From positions 2,666,001 through 2,730,000 of the forward strand of contig NZ_CP160403.1 in NCBI RefSeq assembly GCF_040782645.1: a DNA stretch of 64,000 nt, written 5' to 3'. The position numbers and the translations under genes were made by a program. Below, one piece after another: positions 36,086-44,170 of this stretch (within the stretch, counting starts at the first letter, position 1; every line of letters starts with the position of its first letter). The notes below the pieces were generated by a model. That model saw only the letters and a list, made by a program, of their open reading frames with translations. It made no database searches and was not told the DNA's origin. Source of the DNA: Streptomyces sp. HUAS ZL42 (GTDB lineage: Bacteria > Actinomycetota > Actinomycetes > Streptomycetales > Streptomycetaceae).

Positions 36086-36928
36086 TCAAGGCCGCCTGTA
36101 GCGAGTGAACAGGAACCCGGCGTCTTCCAGCAGGGACTCGAGTGCGAACCGCCGGGGCACGGCCACCGCCGGACCACCGGCGATACGCTGCGCGTCACCG
36201 GCGGTCAGCATGGGGGAAACGGTCAGACAGAGCTCGTCGAGCACCTCCGCGGCCACCAGCTGCCCCAGCAGCCGAGGGCCGCCCTCGGTCAGCAGCCGGG
36301 TGTGCCCCAGGTCGGCGAGGGCACGTACCGCGCGCGCCGGGTCCACGCCGACGCCGTCACCGGCGATCACCACCCGGGCGCCCGCCTTCTCCGCGGCCCC
36401 GATCCGGTCCGGGGCCGCGGCGGCGCCCGTCAGGACGAGCGTGGGGACCAGCGGCGAGGTGAACAGCGGGAGCGAGAAGTCCAGGTCCAGGCTCGCGGTG
36501 ACGACGGCGATCGCGGGCGCGGGCCCCTGCCCGGCCGCCTTCCGCAGCTCCGCGAACTCCGCACGCGCGCGTGCCGGACGGTAGCCCTCCAGGCGTACGG
36601 TCTCCGCCCCGACGATCACCACGTCCGCCAGCGCCCGCAGCGTGCCGAAGATCCGCATGTCGGCCGCGCCGGAGATGGGCTGCGAGCGGCCGTCGTGCTG
36701 GGCGGCGCCGTCGAGCGTGGACACCATGTTGGCCCGCAGCCAGGGCTCCCGCCCGCCGGGTCCGGGCTCCGGGTAGGCGTAGGCGGCGGCGAGCTCGCCG
36801 AGGCTCCACTCACGGTCCACGAGACCGGCCCCGGGAATCCCACCGGTCCCCACCGCCCCCTCGCCCCCGGCACCCCCGCCGGAGGCCATCGCTGCTGTCT
36901 GGTCGGTCACAGGGAACAGGCGTCGCAT
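36086..36928 (-). CDS. RibD C-terminal-domain (pyrimidine) reductase
   Basis: A 280-residue reductase with the dihydrofolate-reductase-like fold of the RibD C-terminus. Motifs are RANMVSTLDGAAQHDGRS (substrate loop), VVIVGAETVRLEGY and LLTEGGPRLLGQLVAAEVLDEL for NADPH binding. The deaminase half of RibD is absent, so it is a stand-alone reductase that would reduce a pyrimidine ribotide with NADPH, in riboflavin or an analogue pathway. The ATG at 36928 is chosen because upstream sequence is the inverted repeat at 36952. No ribosome-binding site is visible. It is divergent from the ZapE gene. Confidence 0.83.
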   Translation of the reverse strand: MRRLFPVTDQTAAMASGGGAGGEGAVGTGGIPGAGLVDREWSLGELAAAYAYPEPGPGGREPWLRANMVSTLDGAAQHDGRSQPISGAADMRIFGTLRALADVVIVGAETVRLEGYRPARARAEFAELRKAAGQGPAPAIAVVTASLDLDFSLPLFTSPLVPTLVLTGAAAAPDRIGAAEKAGARVVIAGDGVGVDPARAVRALADLGHTRLLTEGGPRLLGQLVAAEVLDELCLTVSPMLTAGDAQRIAGGPAVAVPRRFALESLLEDAGFLFTRYRRP

Positions 36929-36951
36929 GTTCTGCAGTCTGGCACGCGGCC

Positions 36952-37109
36952 AGGGCCTGTCCGGCGGACCGGGCCGGTAGGTCGCGGGCCCCTCCACTCC
37001 CACCTGCGGCGTTGTCGTCGGTCTCCCCCACTGGACGCACCGGACCCCGCTCGCCCGCGTCGAAAGTGCACGGCCGACCCGGACCGGCCCGGTCCGCCGG
37101 ACAGGCCCT
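36952..37109. repeat. MITE-like element: 26-bp perfect inverted repeat around 106 bp
   Basis: Arms at 36952-36977 and 37084-37109 are exact reverse complements (starting AGGGCCTGTCCGGCGGACCG). The 106 bases inside code for nothing obvious. It fills the divergent region between the reductase and ZapE genes and ends 13 bases before the ZapE start, so it must affect both promoters. The size and perfect ends are like a small non-autonomous mobile element; no target duplication is evident at the ends. Confidence 0.7.
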
Positions 37110-37122
37110 AGCATGGTGAACC

Positions 37123-38235
37123 GTGTCGTCCTCCACCGCCGCCCAAGGCCTCAGTCCGATAGCCGACGCGGTCCCGCTGTCCCTGTGCTCCCGTGAGCCG
37201 CACGTCCCCGCGGACCGGCTGGTCGCCGAGATGGTGCCGCCGCCGCGCTTCGGCTCGGTCCGCTTCGGCACGTACATCCCGGACCCCGGCCGGCCCAGCC
37301 AGACCGAGGCCGTGCGGGTTCTGGAGGGCTTCGCCGGCGGGCTCGGCGGGGCGCACGCCATCGGCGCCGCCAAGCGCGGCTTCCTCGGCTTCGGGAGGGC
37401 GAAGGCCAAGGCTTCCAAGGTCCCGGCGAGCCCCCGCGGCGTCTACCTGGACGGCGGCTACGGCGTCGGCAAGACCCATCTGCTCGCCTCCCTGTGGCAC
37501 GCCACCCCGGCGGAGCCCTCGCTGAAGGCGTTCGGCACCTTCGTCGAGCTCACCAACCTCGTGGGTGCACTCGGCTTCCAGAAGACGGTCCAGACCCTCT
37601 CCGGCCACCGCCTGCTGTGCATCGACGAGTTCGAGCTCGACGACCCCGGCGACACCGTTCTGGTGTCGACGCTGCTCGGCAGGCTCGTCGACGCGGGCGT
37701 CGCGCTCGCCGCCACCTCCAACACCCTCCCCGGCAAGCTCGGCGAGGGCCGGTTCGCCGCGGCCGACTTCCTGCGCGAGATCCAGGGCCTGTCCGCCCAC
37801 TTCCGCACCCTGCGCATCGACGGCGATGACTACCGCCACCGCGGCCTCCCCGAGGCTCCGGCGCCGCACTCGGACCAGCAGGTGACGAAGGCGGCGTACG
37901 CCACCGAGGGCGCCTCGCTGGACGACTTCCCGCATCTGCTGGACCACCTGGCCCGCGTCCACCCCAGCCGGTACGGCGCACTGGCCGACGGCCTGAAGGC
38001 GGTCTGCCTCACCGACGTCCGGCCGGTGCCCGACCAGTCGACCGCGCTGCGGCTCGTCGTCCTCGCCGACCGGCTCTACGACCGTGAAGTCCCCGTCCTG
38101 GCCTCGGGTCAGCCCTTCGACCAGCTGTTCAGCGAGGAGATGCTGAAGGGCGGTTACCGCAAGAAGTACTTCCGGGCGATCTCCCGCCTCACCGCACTGG
38201 CCCGCGACGCGGGCCGCCTCGTCGAGGCCGGCTGA
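37123..38235 (+). CDS. zapE: Cell division protein ZapE / AFG1-like ATPase
   Basis: A 370-residue AFG1-family P-loop ATPase. Walker A is GGYGVGKTH (111-119) and Walker B is LLCIDEFELDD, then VLVSTLLGRLVDAG and AATSNTLPGKL. ZapE in proteobacteria binds FtsZ and destabilises rings under stress; mitochondrial homologues handle membrane protein turnover. GTG 37123 starts at the edge of the inverted-repeat element, so the promoter must lie in it or in its arm. Family secure; role in Streptomyces septation not shown. Confidence 0.88.
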   Translation: MSSSTAAQGLSPIADAVPLSLCSREPHVPADRLVAEMVPPPRFGSVRFGTYIPDPGRPSQTEAVRVLEGFAGGLGGAHAIGAAKRGFLGFGRAKAKASKVPASPRGVYLDGGYGVGKTHLLASLWHATPAEPSLKAFGTFVELTNLVGALGFQKTVQTLSGHRLLCIDEFELDDPGDTVLVSTLLGRLVDAGVALAATSNTLPGKLGEGRFAAADFLREIQGLSAHFRTLRIDGDDYRHRGLPEAPAPHSDQQVTKAAYATEGASLDDFPHLLDHLARVHPSRYGALADGLKAVCLTDVRPVPDQSTALRLVVLADRLYDREVPVLASGQPFDQLFSEEMLKGGYRKKYFRAISRLTALARDAGRLVEAG

Positions 38236-38316
38236 CCCGGCCGACACGCCCTGGTCAAGGGTCGGTTCCAGCCAACCGACCCGCAGTTTTCACGCTCTCA
38301 TTCACGCGAAACGTCG

Positions 38317-38350
38317 CGTTAACCCTGCAAACAACTTCGCAGGGTTAACG
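38317..38350. promoter_or_regulatory. Operator-like inverted repeat before the carbonic anhydrase locus
   Basis: CGTTAACCCTGC at 38317-38328 and its exact complement at 38339-38350 flank 10 AT-rich bases. The pairing extends outside with GAAAC and GTTTC. A TTGACC follows at 38358 and could be a -35. AT-rich perfect dyads like this are rare in this genome, so a dimeric repressor site or a stem of the leader is likely. Confidence 0.5.
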
Positions 38351-38419
38351 TGTTTCTTGACCAGTCGTTGACCATTGGCTGGCGTGGACCAGAGGAGTGA
38401 ACTACCGGGAGGGGGGCGC

Positions 38420-38827
38420 ATGTTCCGAGGTAAGACGGCCCGGACCCTGATTTCGATCCTCGCCGCCTTCCTGCTCGCACTCCCGTTCTTCGCACCCACG
38501 TGCTCCTTCGCACCCGCGCACACGGCCCGTCAGACCGAGGCCAAAGCCCAGCCCGGATTCAAGCCCTCCGGCAAGGCGCTGCGCGACGAGACCGTCACGG
38601 AGCGCGGCTGCACCCCGTCCGGGGACCCGACCGGTCCCCTGCGCACCCGTGACCGGCACCGCGCCACCACCACCGCGGACTCGGCGACCGAGGAGCCCGA
38701 GCGTCCGCTCCTCGCCGAGGACCCGGCGGCAGCGCACCAGCCCGTCGTGCCCGGTGCCGCCCATCACCGGCCGTCGAGATCCTCGACGGCCCACACTCCG
38801 GCAGCACTTCAGGTCTTCCGCTGCTGA
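38420..38827 (+). CDS. Small probable secreted protein, unknown function
   Basis: A 135-residue protein. It begins MFRGKTARTL, has a hydrophobic stretch LISILAAFLLALPFFAP (residues 10-26), then a Ser/Thr/Pro/His-rich exported tail with few conserved features. The ATG at 38420 has GGGAGGGGGG before it. It lies 74 bp before the beta-carbonic anhydrase gene on the same strand and behind the AT-rich dyad, so it may be the first gene of that transcript. I do not recognise its family; the coding call rests on the strong ribosome-binding site and signal peptide. Confidence 0.6.
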   Translation: MFRGKTARTLISILAAFLLALPFFAPTCSFAPAHTARQTEAKAQPGFKPSGKALRDETVTERGCTPSGDPTGPLRTRDRHRATTTADSATEEPERPLLAEDPAAAHQPVVPGAAHHRPSRSSTAHTPAALQVFRC

Positions 38828-38901
38828 GAGCCGCAGAGCAGCCCCCACCCTGTCCTGCACGTTCCGACGCGCCCTGACGGCGCGCCAGGAGGAGTCACCA
38901 C

Positions 38902-39483
38902 ATGCAGCCCCTCATCGACAACGCCCGTACGTTCGGACAGCGCCCTGAGGAGTTCGCCAAGCTCGCCGAAGGCCAGTCCCCCCAGGTCCTGTTCATCACC
39001 TGCTCCGATTCCCGGGTCGTCCCGGCCCTGATCACGGGCGCCCGCCCCGGCGAGCTCTTCGAGCTGCGCACCGCGGGCAACATCGTGCCCCCGTACGCCT
39101 CCGACCGCCCCACCGGCGAGACGGCCACCATCGAATACGCCGTGGAGGTGCTGGGCGTCCAGGACGTCGTCGTCTGCGGCCACTCGCACTGCGGAGCCGT
39201 CGGCGCGCTGGTGCGCGGCGACGACCTCGACGCCGTACCCGCCGTACGCGACTGGCTCGCGCACGCCGCCGACGAGCCGTCGGCCGCGGACCCGGCCGAC
39301 CCGACGGTCGCCCGGGCCGTGCAGAACCACGTGCTCGCCCAGCTGCTGCGCCTGCGTTCCTACCCGTGCGTCGAGAGGCGGCTGGCCGACGGCCGGCTGC
39401 GGGTGCGCGGCTGGTACTACGAGGTGCACACCGGGGCCGTGCGCGAACACCGAGCGGACACCGACGCGTTCGAGGCCCTGTGA
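38902..39483 (+). CDS. Beta-carbonic anhydrase
   Basis: A 193-residue beta-class carbonic anhydrase. Zinc ligands are Cys34 in TCSDSRV, His94 and Cys97 in VCGHSHCGAV, and the Asp36-Arg38 dyad is intact, so it should interconvert CO2 and bicarbonate in the cytoplasm. The ATG at 38902 is preceded by CAGGAGGAG. The SulP transporter gene overlaps its stop (GTGA), so the enzyme and transporter are translationally coupled; many bacterial SulP proteins carry bicarbonate. Confidence 0.94.
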   Translation: MQPLIDNARTFGQRPEEFAKLAEGQSPQVLFITCSDSRVVPALITGARPGELFELRTAGNIVPPYASDRPTGETATIEYAVEVLGVQDVVVCGHSHCGAVGALVRGDDLDAVPAVRDWLAHAADEPSAADPADPTVARAVQNHVLAQLLRLRSYPCVERRLADGRLRVRGWYYEVHTGAVREHRADTDAFEAL

Positions 39484-40970
39484 ACGCCGCGATGACCGAG
39501 CCCACCGCCAAGAACATGTCCAAGGTCCCTCATCTCAGGCAGGACTTCGCCGCCTCCCTCGTCGTCTTCCTGGTCGCGCTGCCGCTGTGCGTGGGCGTGG
39601 CCGTCGCCTCCGGTGTACCGGCCGAACTCGGCCTGGTCACCGGCATCGTGGGCGGCATCGTCACCGGACTCATGCGCGGCAGCAGCCTGCAGGTGTCGGG
39701 ACCGGCGGCGGGGCTGACCGTGCTCGTCTTCGAGGCGGTGCAGGCGTACGGGCTGCCCGCGCTCGGCGTGATCGTGCCGGCCACCGGTGTCCTGCAGATC
39801 CTCATGGGCGCGCTGAAGCTGGGGCGCTGGTTCCGGGCCATCTCGGTGTCCGTGGTCGAGGGCATGCTGGCCGGCATCGGACTCGTGCTGATCGCCGGAC
39901 AGCTGTACTCGGTGGCCGGCACCAAGGCCCCGGACTCCGGCCCGGCGAAGATCGCCGGGCTGCCGGAGGCGCTCGTGACCGCCGCGGGTGACACCACAGC
40001 GCTCGCCTCGCTCGGCCTCGGCGCGGGCACGATCGCCGTCCTCGTGCTGTGGAAGCGGATGCCGCAAAAGCTGCGCACGGTCCCCGGTCCGCTCGCGGCG
40101 GTCGGACTCGCCACCCTGGCCGCGCAGGTGTTCTCGCTGCCGGTGGCCACCGTCGAGGTGAAGGGCCTGCTCGGGTCGGTCCGGCCCCCGTCGCTCGACA
40201 CCCTCGCCGAACTGGCGGACGTCGGCCTGCTCGGCACGGTCGTCGCCTTCACGCTGATCGCGTCCGCCGAGTCGCTGTTCAGCGCGGCGGCCGTGGACCG
40301 GCTGCACGGCGGGCCGCGCACCGAGTACGACAAGGAGCTGGTGGCGCAGGGCGCGGGCAACGCGGTGTGCGGTGTGCTGGGCGCACTGCCGATGACCGCG
40401 GTGATCGTGCGCAGCGCGGCCAACGTCCAGGCGGGCGCGCGGACGAAGGCGTCCCGGGTGCTGCACGGCGTGTGGCTGCTGCTCTTCGCCGCCCTGCTGC
40501 CGAACGTGCTGGCCTGGATCCCGATCCCGGCCCTCGCGGGCATCCTGGTGCACGCGGGCGCCAAGCTCGTCCCGGTACGGCAGATCGCCGGACTGTGGCG
40601 CGAGCACCGCGGCGAGGCGCTGATCCTGGTCGTCACGGCCGTGTCGATCGTCGCGGTCAGCATGTTCGAGGGCGTGCTCATCGGTCTCGCACTGGCCGTC
40701 GTCAAGACGGCCTGGGAGGCCTCGCACATAAGGCTGGAGGTCATAGACAAGGGCGCCGGGCCCGTCCAGGCGTACCTGTCGGGCAACGCGACCTTCCTGC
40801 GGCTGCCGAAGATCCTCGACAGCCTGGAGGCGCTGCCCCAGGACCGGCCCGTCGAGCTGGACCTGTCCGGTCTGCACCACCTCGACCACGCCTGCCGTAC
40901 GGCGCTGGAGGGCTGGGCCGAGCGGCACAGCGCGGCCGGCACCGAGCCGGTGAAGGTCACCGCGGCCTGA
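39480..40970 (+). CDS. SulP-family anion (bicarbonate/sulfate) transporter
   Basis: A 496-residue SulP/SLC26 transporter. About a dozen hydrophobic segments start at FAASLVVFLVALPLCVGVAV; SGPAAGLTVLVFEAVQ and NAVCGVLGALPMTAVIVRS are family motifs of helices 3 and 10. The C-terminal STAS domain holds VELDLSGLHHLDHACRTALE. It is coupled to a carbonic anhydrase gene, so bicarbonate uptake or export is the likely task. GTG 39480 overlaps the anhydrase stop; ATG 39492 is a second possible start. A hairpin terminator follows. Confidence 0.88.
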   Translation: MNAAMTEPTAKNMSKVPHLRQDFAASLVVFLVALPLCVGVAVASGVPAELGLVTGIVGGIVTGLMRGSSLQVSGPAAGLTVLVFEAVQAYGLPALGVIVPATGVLQILMGALKLGRWFRAISVSVVEGMLAGIGLVLIAGQLYSVAGTKAPDSGPAKIAGLPEALVTAAGDTTALASLGLGAGTIAVLVLWKRMPQKLRTVPGPLAAVGLATLAAQVFSLPVATVEVKGLLGSVRPPSLDTLAELADVGLLGTVVAFTLIASAESLFSAAAVDRLHGGPRTEYDKELVAQGAGNAVCGVLGALPMTAVIVRSAANVQAGARTKASRVLHGVWLLLFAALLPNVLAWIPIPALAGILVHAGAKLVPVRQIAGLWREHRGEALILVVTAVSIVAVSMFEGVLIGLALAVVKTAWEASHIRLEVIDKGAGPVQAYLSGNATFLRLPKILDSLEALPQDRPVELDLSGLHHLDHACRTALEGWAERHSAAGTEPVKVTAA

Positions 40971-40982
40971 CGGTCGCCCCCG

Positions 40983-41020
40983 GTCCGGTCCGGAGCCAGC
41001 AACGTGGCCCCGGACCGGAC
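40983..41020 (+). terminator. Terminator after the anhydrase-SulP operon
   Basis: An 11-bp perfect stem: GTCCGGTCCGG at 40983-40993, a 16-base loop, and its complement at 41010-41020. It begins 12 bases after the SulP stop. Confidence 0.65.
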
Positions 41021-41076
41021 ACCGGGCATATCGTTACAGGAGCAGACAGAACGGCCCTCTTGCCGAGGAGGTCGTC

Positions 41077-42018
41077 ATGCTCGAGGATCTGCTGGGCGCG
41101 CTCGCGGGGGCCGGTATCGCCGGCCTCGTCTACCTCGCGGCGGCCGCGCGAGTGGTCAAGCAGTACGAACGCGGGGTGGTCCTGCGTCTGGGACGGCTGC
41201 GCGACGCGCAGCGCCAGCCGGGACTGACGCTGATCGTTCCGGCGGTGGACCGGCTGCGCAAGGTCAACATGCAGATCGTGACGATGCCCATCCCCGCCCA
41301 GGAGGGCATCACGCGCGACAACGTGACCGTGCGGGTCGACGCGGTCGTCTACTTCAAGGTCGTCGACGCGGCAGCCGCGATCATCAATGTCGAGGACTAC
41401 CGCTTCGCGGTCTCGCAGATGGCTCAGACCTCGCTGCGTTCGATCATCGGCAAGAGCGACCTGGACGACCTGCTGTCGAACCGGGAGAAGCTCAACCAGG
41501 GCCTGGAGCTGATGATCGACAGCCCGGCCGTCGGCTGGGGCGTCCAGATCGACCGGGTCGAGATCAAGGACGTGTCCCTGCCGGACACGATGAAGCGGTC
41601 CATGGCCCGGCAGGCCGAGGCCGACCGCGAGCGGCGGGCCCGGGTCATCAACGCGGACGCCGAACTGCAGGCGTCGAAGAAGCTGGCCGAGGCCGCGCAG
41701 CAGATGGCGGACACGCCGGCCGCGCTGCAACTGCGGCTGCTGCAGACGGTGGTGGCGGTCGCCGCCGAGAAGAACTCGACGCTCGTACTGCCGTTCCCGG
41801 TGGAGCTGCTGCGGTTCCTGGAGAAGGCACAGCAGGAACCGCCGCGGCAGGTCACCGAAACACCGCCGCGGCACGCCGAGCCGCCCGCGCACCCCGAGCC
41901 AACCGCGCGCCGCGAGCCAACCGCGCGCCGCGACGCCGAGACACCTGCACAGAACGCGGTGGAGACGCCCGCGCAGGACGCCGTCGAGGTGCCTCCGTGG
42001 CGCACAGTCGACCGGTGA
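41077..42018 (+). CDS. SPFH/Band-7 (slipin-like) membrane protein
   Basis: A 313-residue protein. One N-terminal helix (LLGALAGAGIAGLVYLAAA) anchors it in the membrane. The SPFH core follows with YERGVVLRLGRLRDAQ, MPIPAQEGITRDNVTVRVDA and SLRSIIGKSDLDDLLSNRE, then a helical stretch rich in Ala/Glu/Arg. Slipins form membrane rings and help organise proteins in the membrane. The tail after residue 260 is a Pro/Glu/Thr-rich, repetitive region (two exact 18-bp units at 41896-41931, coding EPTARR twice). No NfeD partner gene is next to it. ATG 41077 used. Confidence 0.86.
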   Translation: MLEDLLGALAGAGIAGLVYLAAAARVVKQYERGVVLRLGRLRDAQRQPGLTLIVPAVDRLRKVNMQIVTMPIPAQEGITRDNVTVRVDAVVYFKVVDAAAAIINVEDYRFAVSQMAQTSLRSIIGKSDLDDLLSNREKLNQGLELMIDSPAVGWGVQIDRVEIKDVSLPDTMKRSMARQAEADRERRARVINADAELQASKKLAEAAQQMADTPAALQLRLLQTVVAVAAEKNSTLVLPFPVELLRFLEKAQQEPPRQVTETPPRHAEPPAHPEPTARREPTARRDAETPAQNAVETPAQDAVEVPPWRTVDR

Positions 42019-42027
42019 CACCTGCTA

Positions 42028-42051
42028 CGCGCGTGGTTCCGGGGACGCGCG
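42028..42051 (+). terminator. Weak candidate terminator after the SPFH gene
   Basis: CGCGCGT (42028-42034) and ACGCGCG (42045-42051) pair around a 10-base loop, with CACC/GGTG outside. A 7-bp stem of GC pairs downstream of the SPFH stop. Confidence 0.35.
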
Positions 42052-42106
42052 CCGGGTGATAGACACAGCGGGGTCACAGTCCTGTCCGCCAGCAGGAAGG
42101 TCACCC

Positions 42107-43483
42107 ATGTCGGCAACCCGACGTCAGATCCTCGCCCGTACCGGTGCCCTGGGAGCGGGCATCGCGTTCACCGGAGCCCTGTCCGAACTCTTCGCGGGTA
42201 CGGCCGCCGCCCAGACCCTGGGCCACACCGGTTACGGCCCCCTCGTGCCCGACCCGAACGGCCTGCTCGACCTGCCGAAAGGATTCCGCTACCGCGTCCT
42301 CTCCCGCGAGGGCGATCCCCTGCGCTCCGGCGAGGGCCCGGTCCCGTCCAACCACGACGGCATGACCGCACTGCCCGGCCGGCACGGCAGTGCTCGCCTC
42401 GTGCACCTGGTCCGCAACCACGAGAACCGCCCCACGGCGAAGTTCCCCGTCCCGACGATCGAGGGCCTCACGTACGACCCGGCAGGAAAGGGCGGCTGTA
42501 CGGCCCTGACGCTGGACTCGGGCAACCACGTCCTCTCCGAGCGGGTCGCGATCGCGGGGACGGCCGTCAACTGCGCGGGCGGGCCCACACCTTGGGGCAC
42601 CTGGCTGACCTGCGAGGAGACCGAGGACAAGGCGGGCACGAACGGCTACGCCAAGGACCACGGCTTCATCTTCGAGGTCGACCCCGCCACCCCGCGCCGT
42701 ACCGGCGCCGTACCGCTGACCGCGATGGGCCGCTTCCAGCACGAGGCGATCGCGATCGACCCGCACCAGGGCATCGTGTACGAGACGGAGGACGCGTTCC
42801 TCAAGCCCTTCGGGCTCTTCTACCGCTTCCTGCCCCACCGGCCACTGGGCGGCATCGGCTCGCTCCGCGCGGGCGGCCGCCTCCAGGCGATGCGCGTGCC
42901 GGGCGTTCCCGACCTCTCCTCGATCCAGGAGACGGGAGCCACGTTCGACGGCATCGAGTGGGTGGACGTACCGGACCCCCTGGCCGCCGTCACCCCCACC
43001 CGCCTGCAGGACTACGGTCCGAAGGGCATCACGCACGCGCAGAAGCTGGAGGGCTGCTACTGGGGCGGGAGATCCGTCTACTTCGTGTCGTCGTTCGCGC
43101 GAGGCGCGGACGGTTCGGCGGCCGACCACTTCGGCCAGATCTGGCGCTACGACCCGGCCCGCCGCCGCCTGACCCTGGTGATCGTCTTCGGCCCGGACAC
43201 GGACATCCAACTCCCCGGCGAATCCCCCGACAACATCTGCCTCGCCCCCGGAGGCGGCCTGATGGTGTGCGAGGACGGCAACGGCGCCCAGTACGTCTAC
43301 GGCGTGACACGCCAGGGCGAGGTCTACGCGATGGCCCGCGGCCGCCAGAACATCGGTACCCCCGAGGCACCCGAGTGGGGCGAGTTCGCGGGCGTCACCT
43401 TCTCCCCCGACGGCGGGACGATGTACGTCAACTGCTACACACCCGGGACCACGTTCGCGGTGACGGGGCCGTGGCGCGGCTAG
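42107..43483 (+). CDS. Tat-exported PhoX-like protein (DUF839)
   Basis: A 458-residue protein with a twin-arginine signal (TRRQILARTGALGAG). Motifs of the PhoX/DUF839 beta-propeller family are LVRNHENRP, GTWLTCEETEDKAG, FQHEAIAIDPHQG, VYETEDAFL and PGESPDNICLAPGGGLMVCED. PhoX phosphatases bind calcium and iron; this group has many members of unproven activity and may act as an alkaline phosphatase. The ATG at 42107 has AGGAAGG before it. It is preceded by the SPFH gene and followed after 33 bp by the PEBP lipoprotein gene. Confidence 0.83.
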   Translation: MSATRRQILARTGALGAGIAFTGALSELFAGTAAAQTLGHTGYGPLVPDPNGLLDLPKGFRYRVLSREGDPLRSGEGPVPSNHDGMTALPGRHGSARLVHLVRNHENRPTAKFPVPTIEGLTYDPAGKGGCTALTLDSGNHVLSERVAIAGTAVNCAGGPTPWGTWLTCEETEDKAGTNGYAKDHGFIFEVDPATPRRTGAVPLTAMGRFQHEAIAIDPHQGIVYETEDAFLKPFGLFYRFLPHRPLGGIGSLRAGGRLQAMRVPGVPDLSSIQETGATFDGIEWVDVPDPLAAVTPTRLQDYGPKGITHAQKLEGCYWGGRSVYFVSSFARGADGSAADHFGQIWRYDPARRRLTLVIVFGPDTDIQLPGESPDNICLAPGGGLMVCEDGNGAQYVYGVTRQGEVYAMARGRQNIGTPEAPEWGEFAGVTFSPDGGTMYVNCYTPGTTFAVTGPWRG

Positions 43484-43516
43484 GTACCGGGCCGCACAGC
43501 GGTTAGCGTGACTTTC

Positions 43517-44068
43517 GTGCGCGCGAGGTACGTGATCGTCGCGGCGACGGCCGCGCTGGGGCTGGTCGCGGGGTGCGGCGACGACGAGAGCGACTCGGGC
43601 GTCCCCGCGCCCAGCGCGTCGCAGCGGATCACGGTGACGAGCCCGGCCTTCACCGAGGGCGGCACGATTCCGCGCCGCTACACGTGCGACGGCGAGGACG
43701 TGTCACCGCCCCTGCACCTGGCCGCCGTACCCGCGAACACCTCCGAACTGGTCCTCCTGGCCGAGGACCCCGACGCCCCGCACGGCACCTTCACCCACTG
43801 GCTGGTGTGGGGCGTCGGCCCGCACGACACGGACTGGCCCGCCGGCGAGGTTCCCCGGGATGCCGAACAGGGCCGCAACGGCTTCGAGAAGACCGGCTAC
43901 GGGGGCCCGTGCCCACCCAAGGGCAAGCCGCACCACTACGTCTTCACGGTCTACGCCACCGACCAGCCACTCGACCTGCGCGCCGACGCCTCGGCGGACG
44001 ACGTCAGAAGCGCCCTGACAGGCCACACCCTGGCAGCCGGCACCCTGACCGGCCGCTACGGCCGCTGA
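43517..44068 (+). CDS. PEBP/YbhB-family lipoprotein
   Basis: A 183-residue lipoprotein. The signal peptide VRARYVIVAATAALGLVAGC places the lipid cysteine at residue 20. The phosphatidylethanolamine-binding-protein core has FTEGGTIPRRYTCDGEDVSP, LLAEDPDAPHGTFTHWLVW and GPCPPKGKPHHYVFTVYA. YbhB-type proteins bind small anionic ligands; function is open. The GTG at 43517 is preferred to 43508 because TAGCGT lies 8 bases before it, a leaderless layout, and because the signal peptide then starts directly. Confidence 0.86.
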   Translation: MRARYVIVAATAALGLVAGCGDDESDSGVPAPSASQRITVTSPAFTEGGTIPRRYTCDGEDVSPPLHLAAVPANTSELVLLAEDPDAPHGTFTHWLVWGVGPHDTDWPAGEVPRDAEQGRNGFEKTGYGGPCPPKGKPHHYVFTVYATDQPLDLRADASADDVRSALTGHTLAAGTLTGRYGR

Positions 44069-44170
44069 ACCGGCCGCGCCACAGCACCGCAAGCCCGCGC
44101 GAGTGACTTGACCGGGCAAGCGTGCCGCATCCAGACCCGAATGCCGGTTTCATTCGCATATCTTCGCCCG

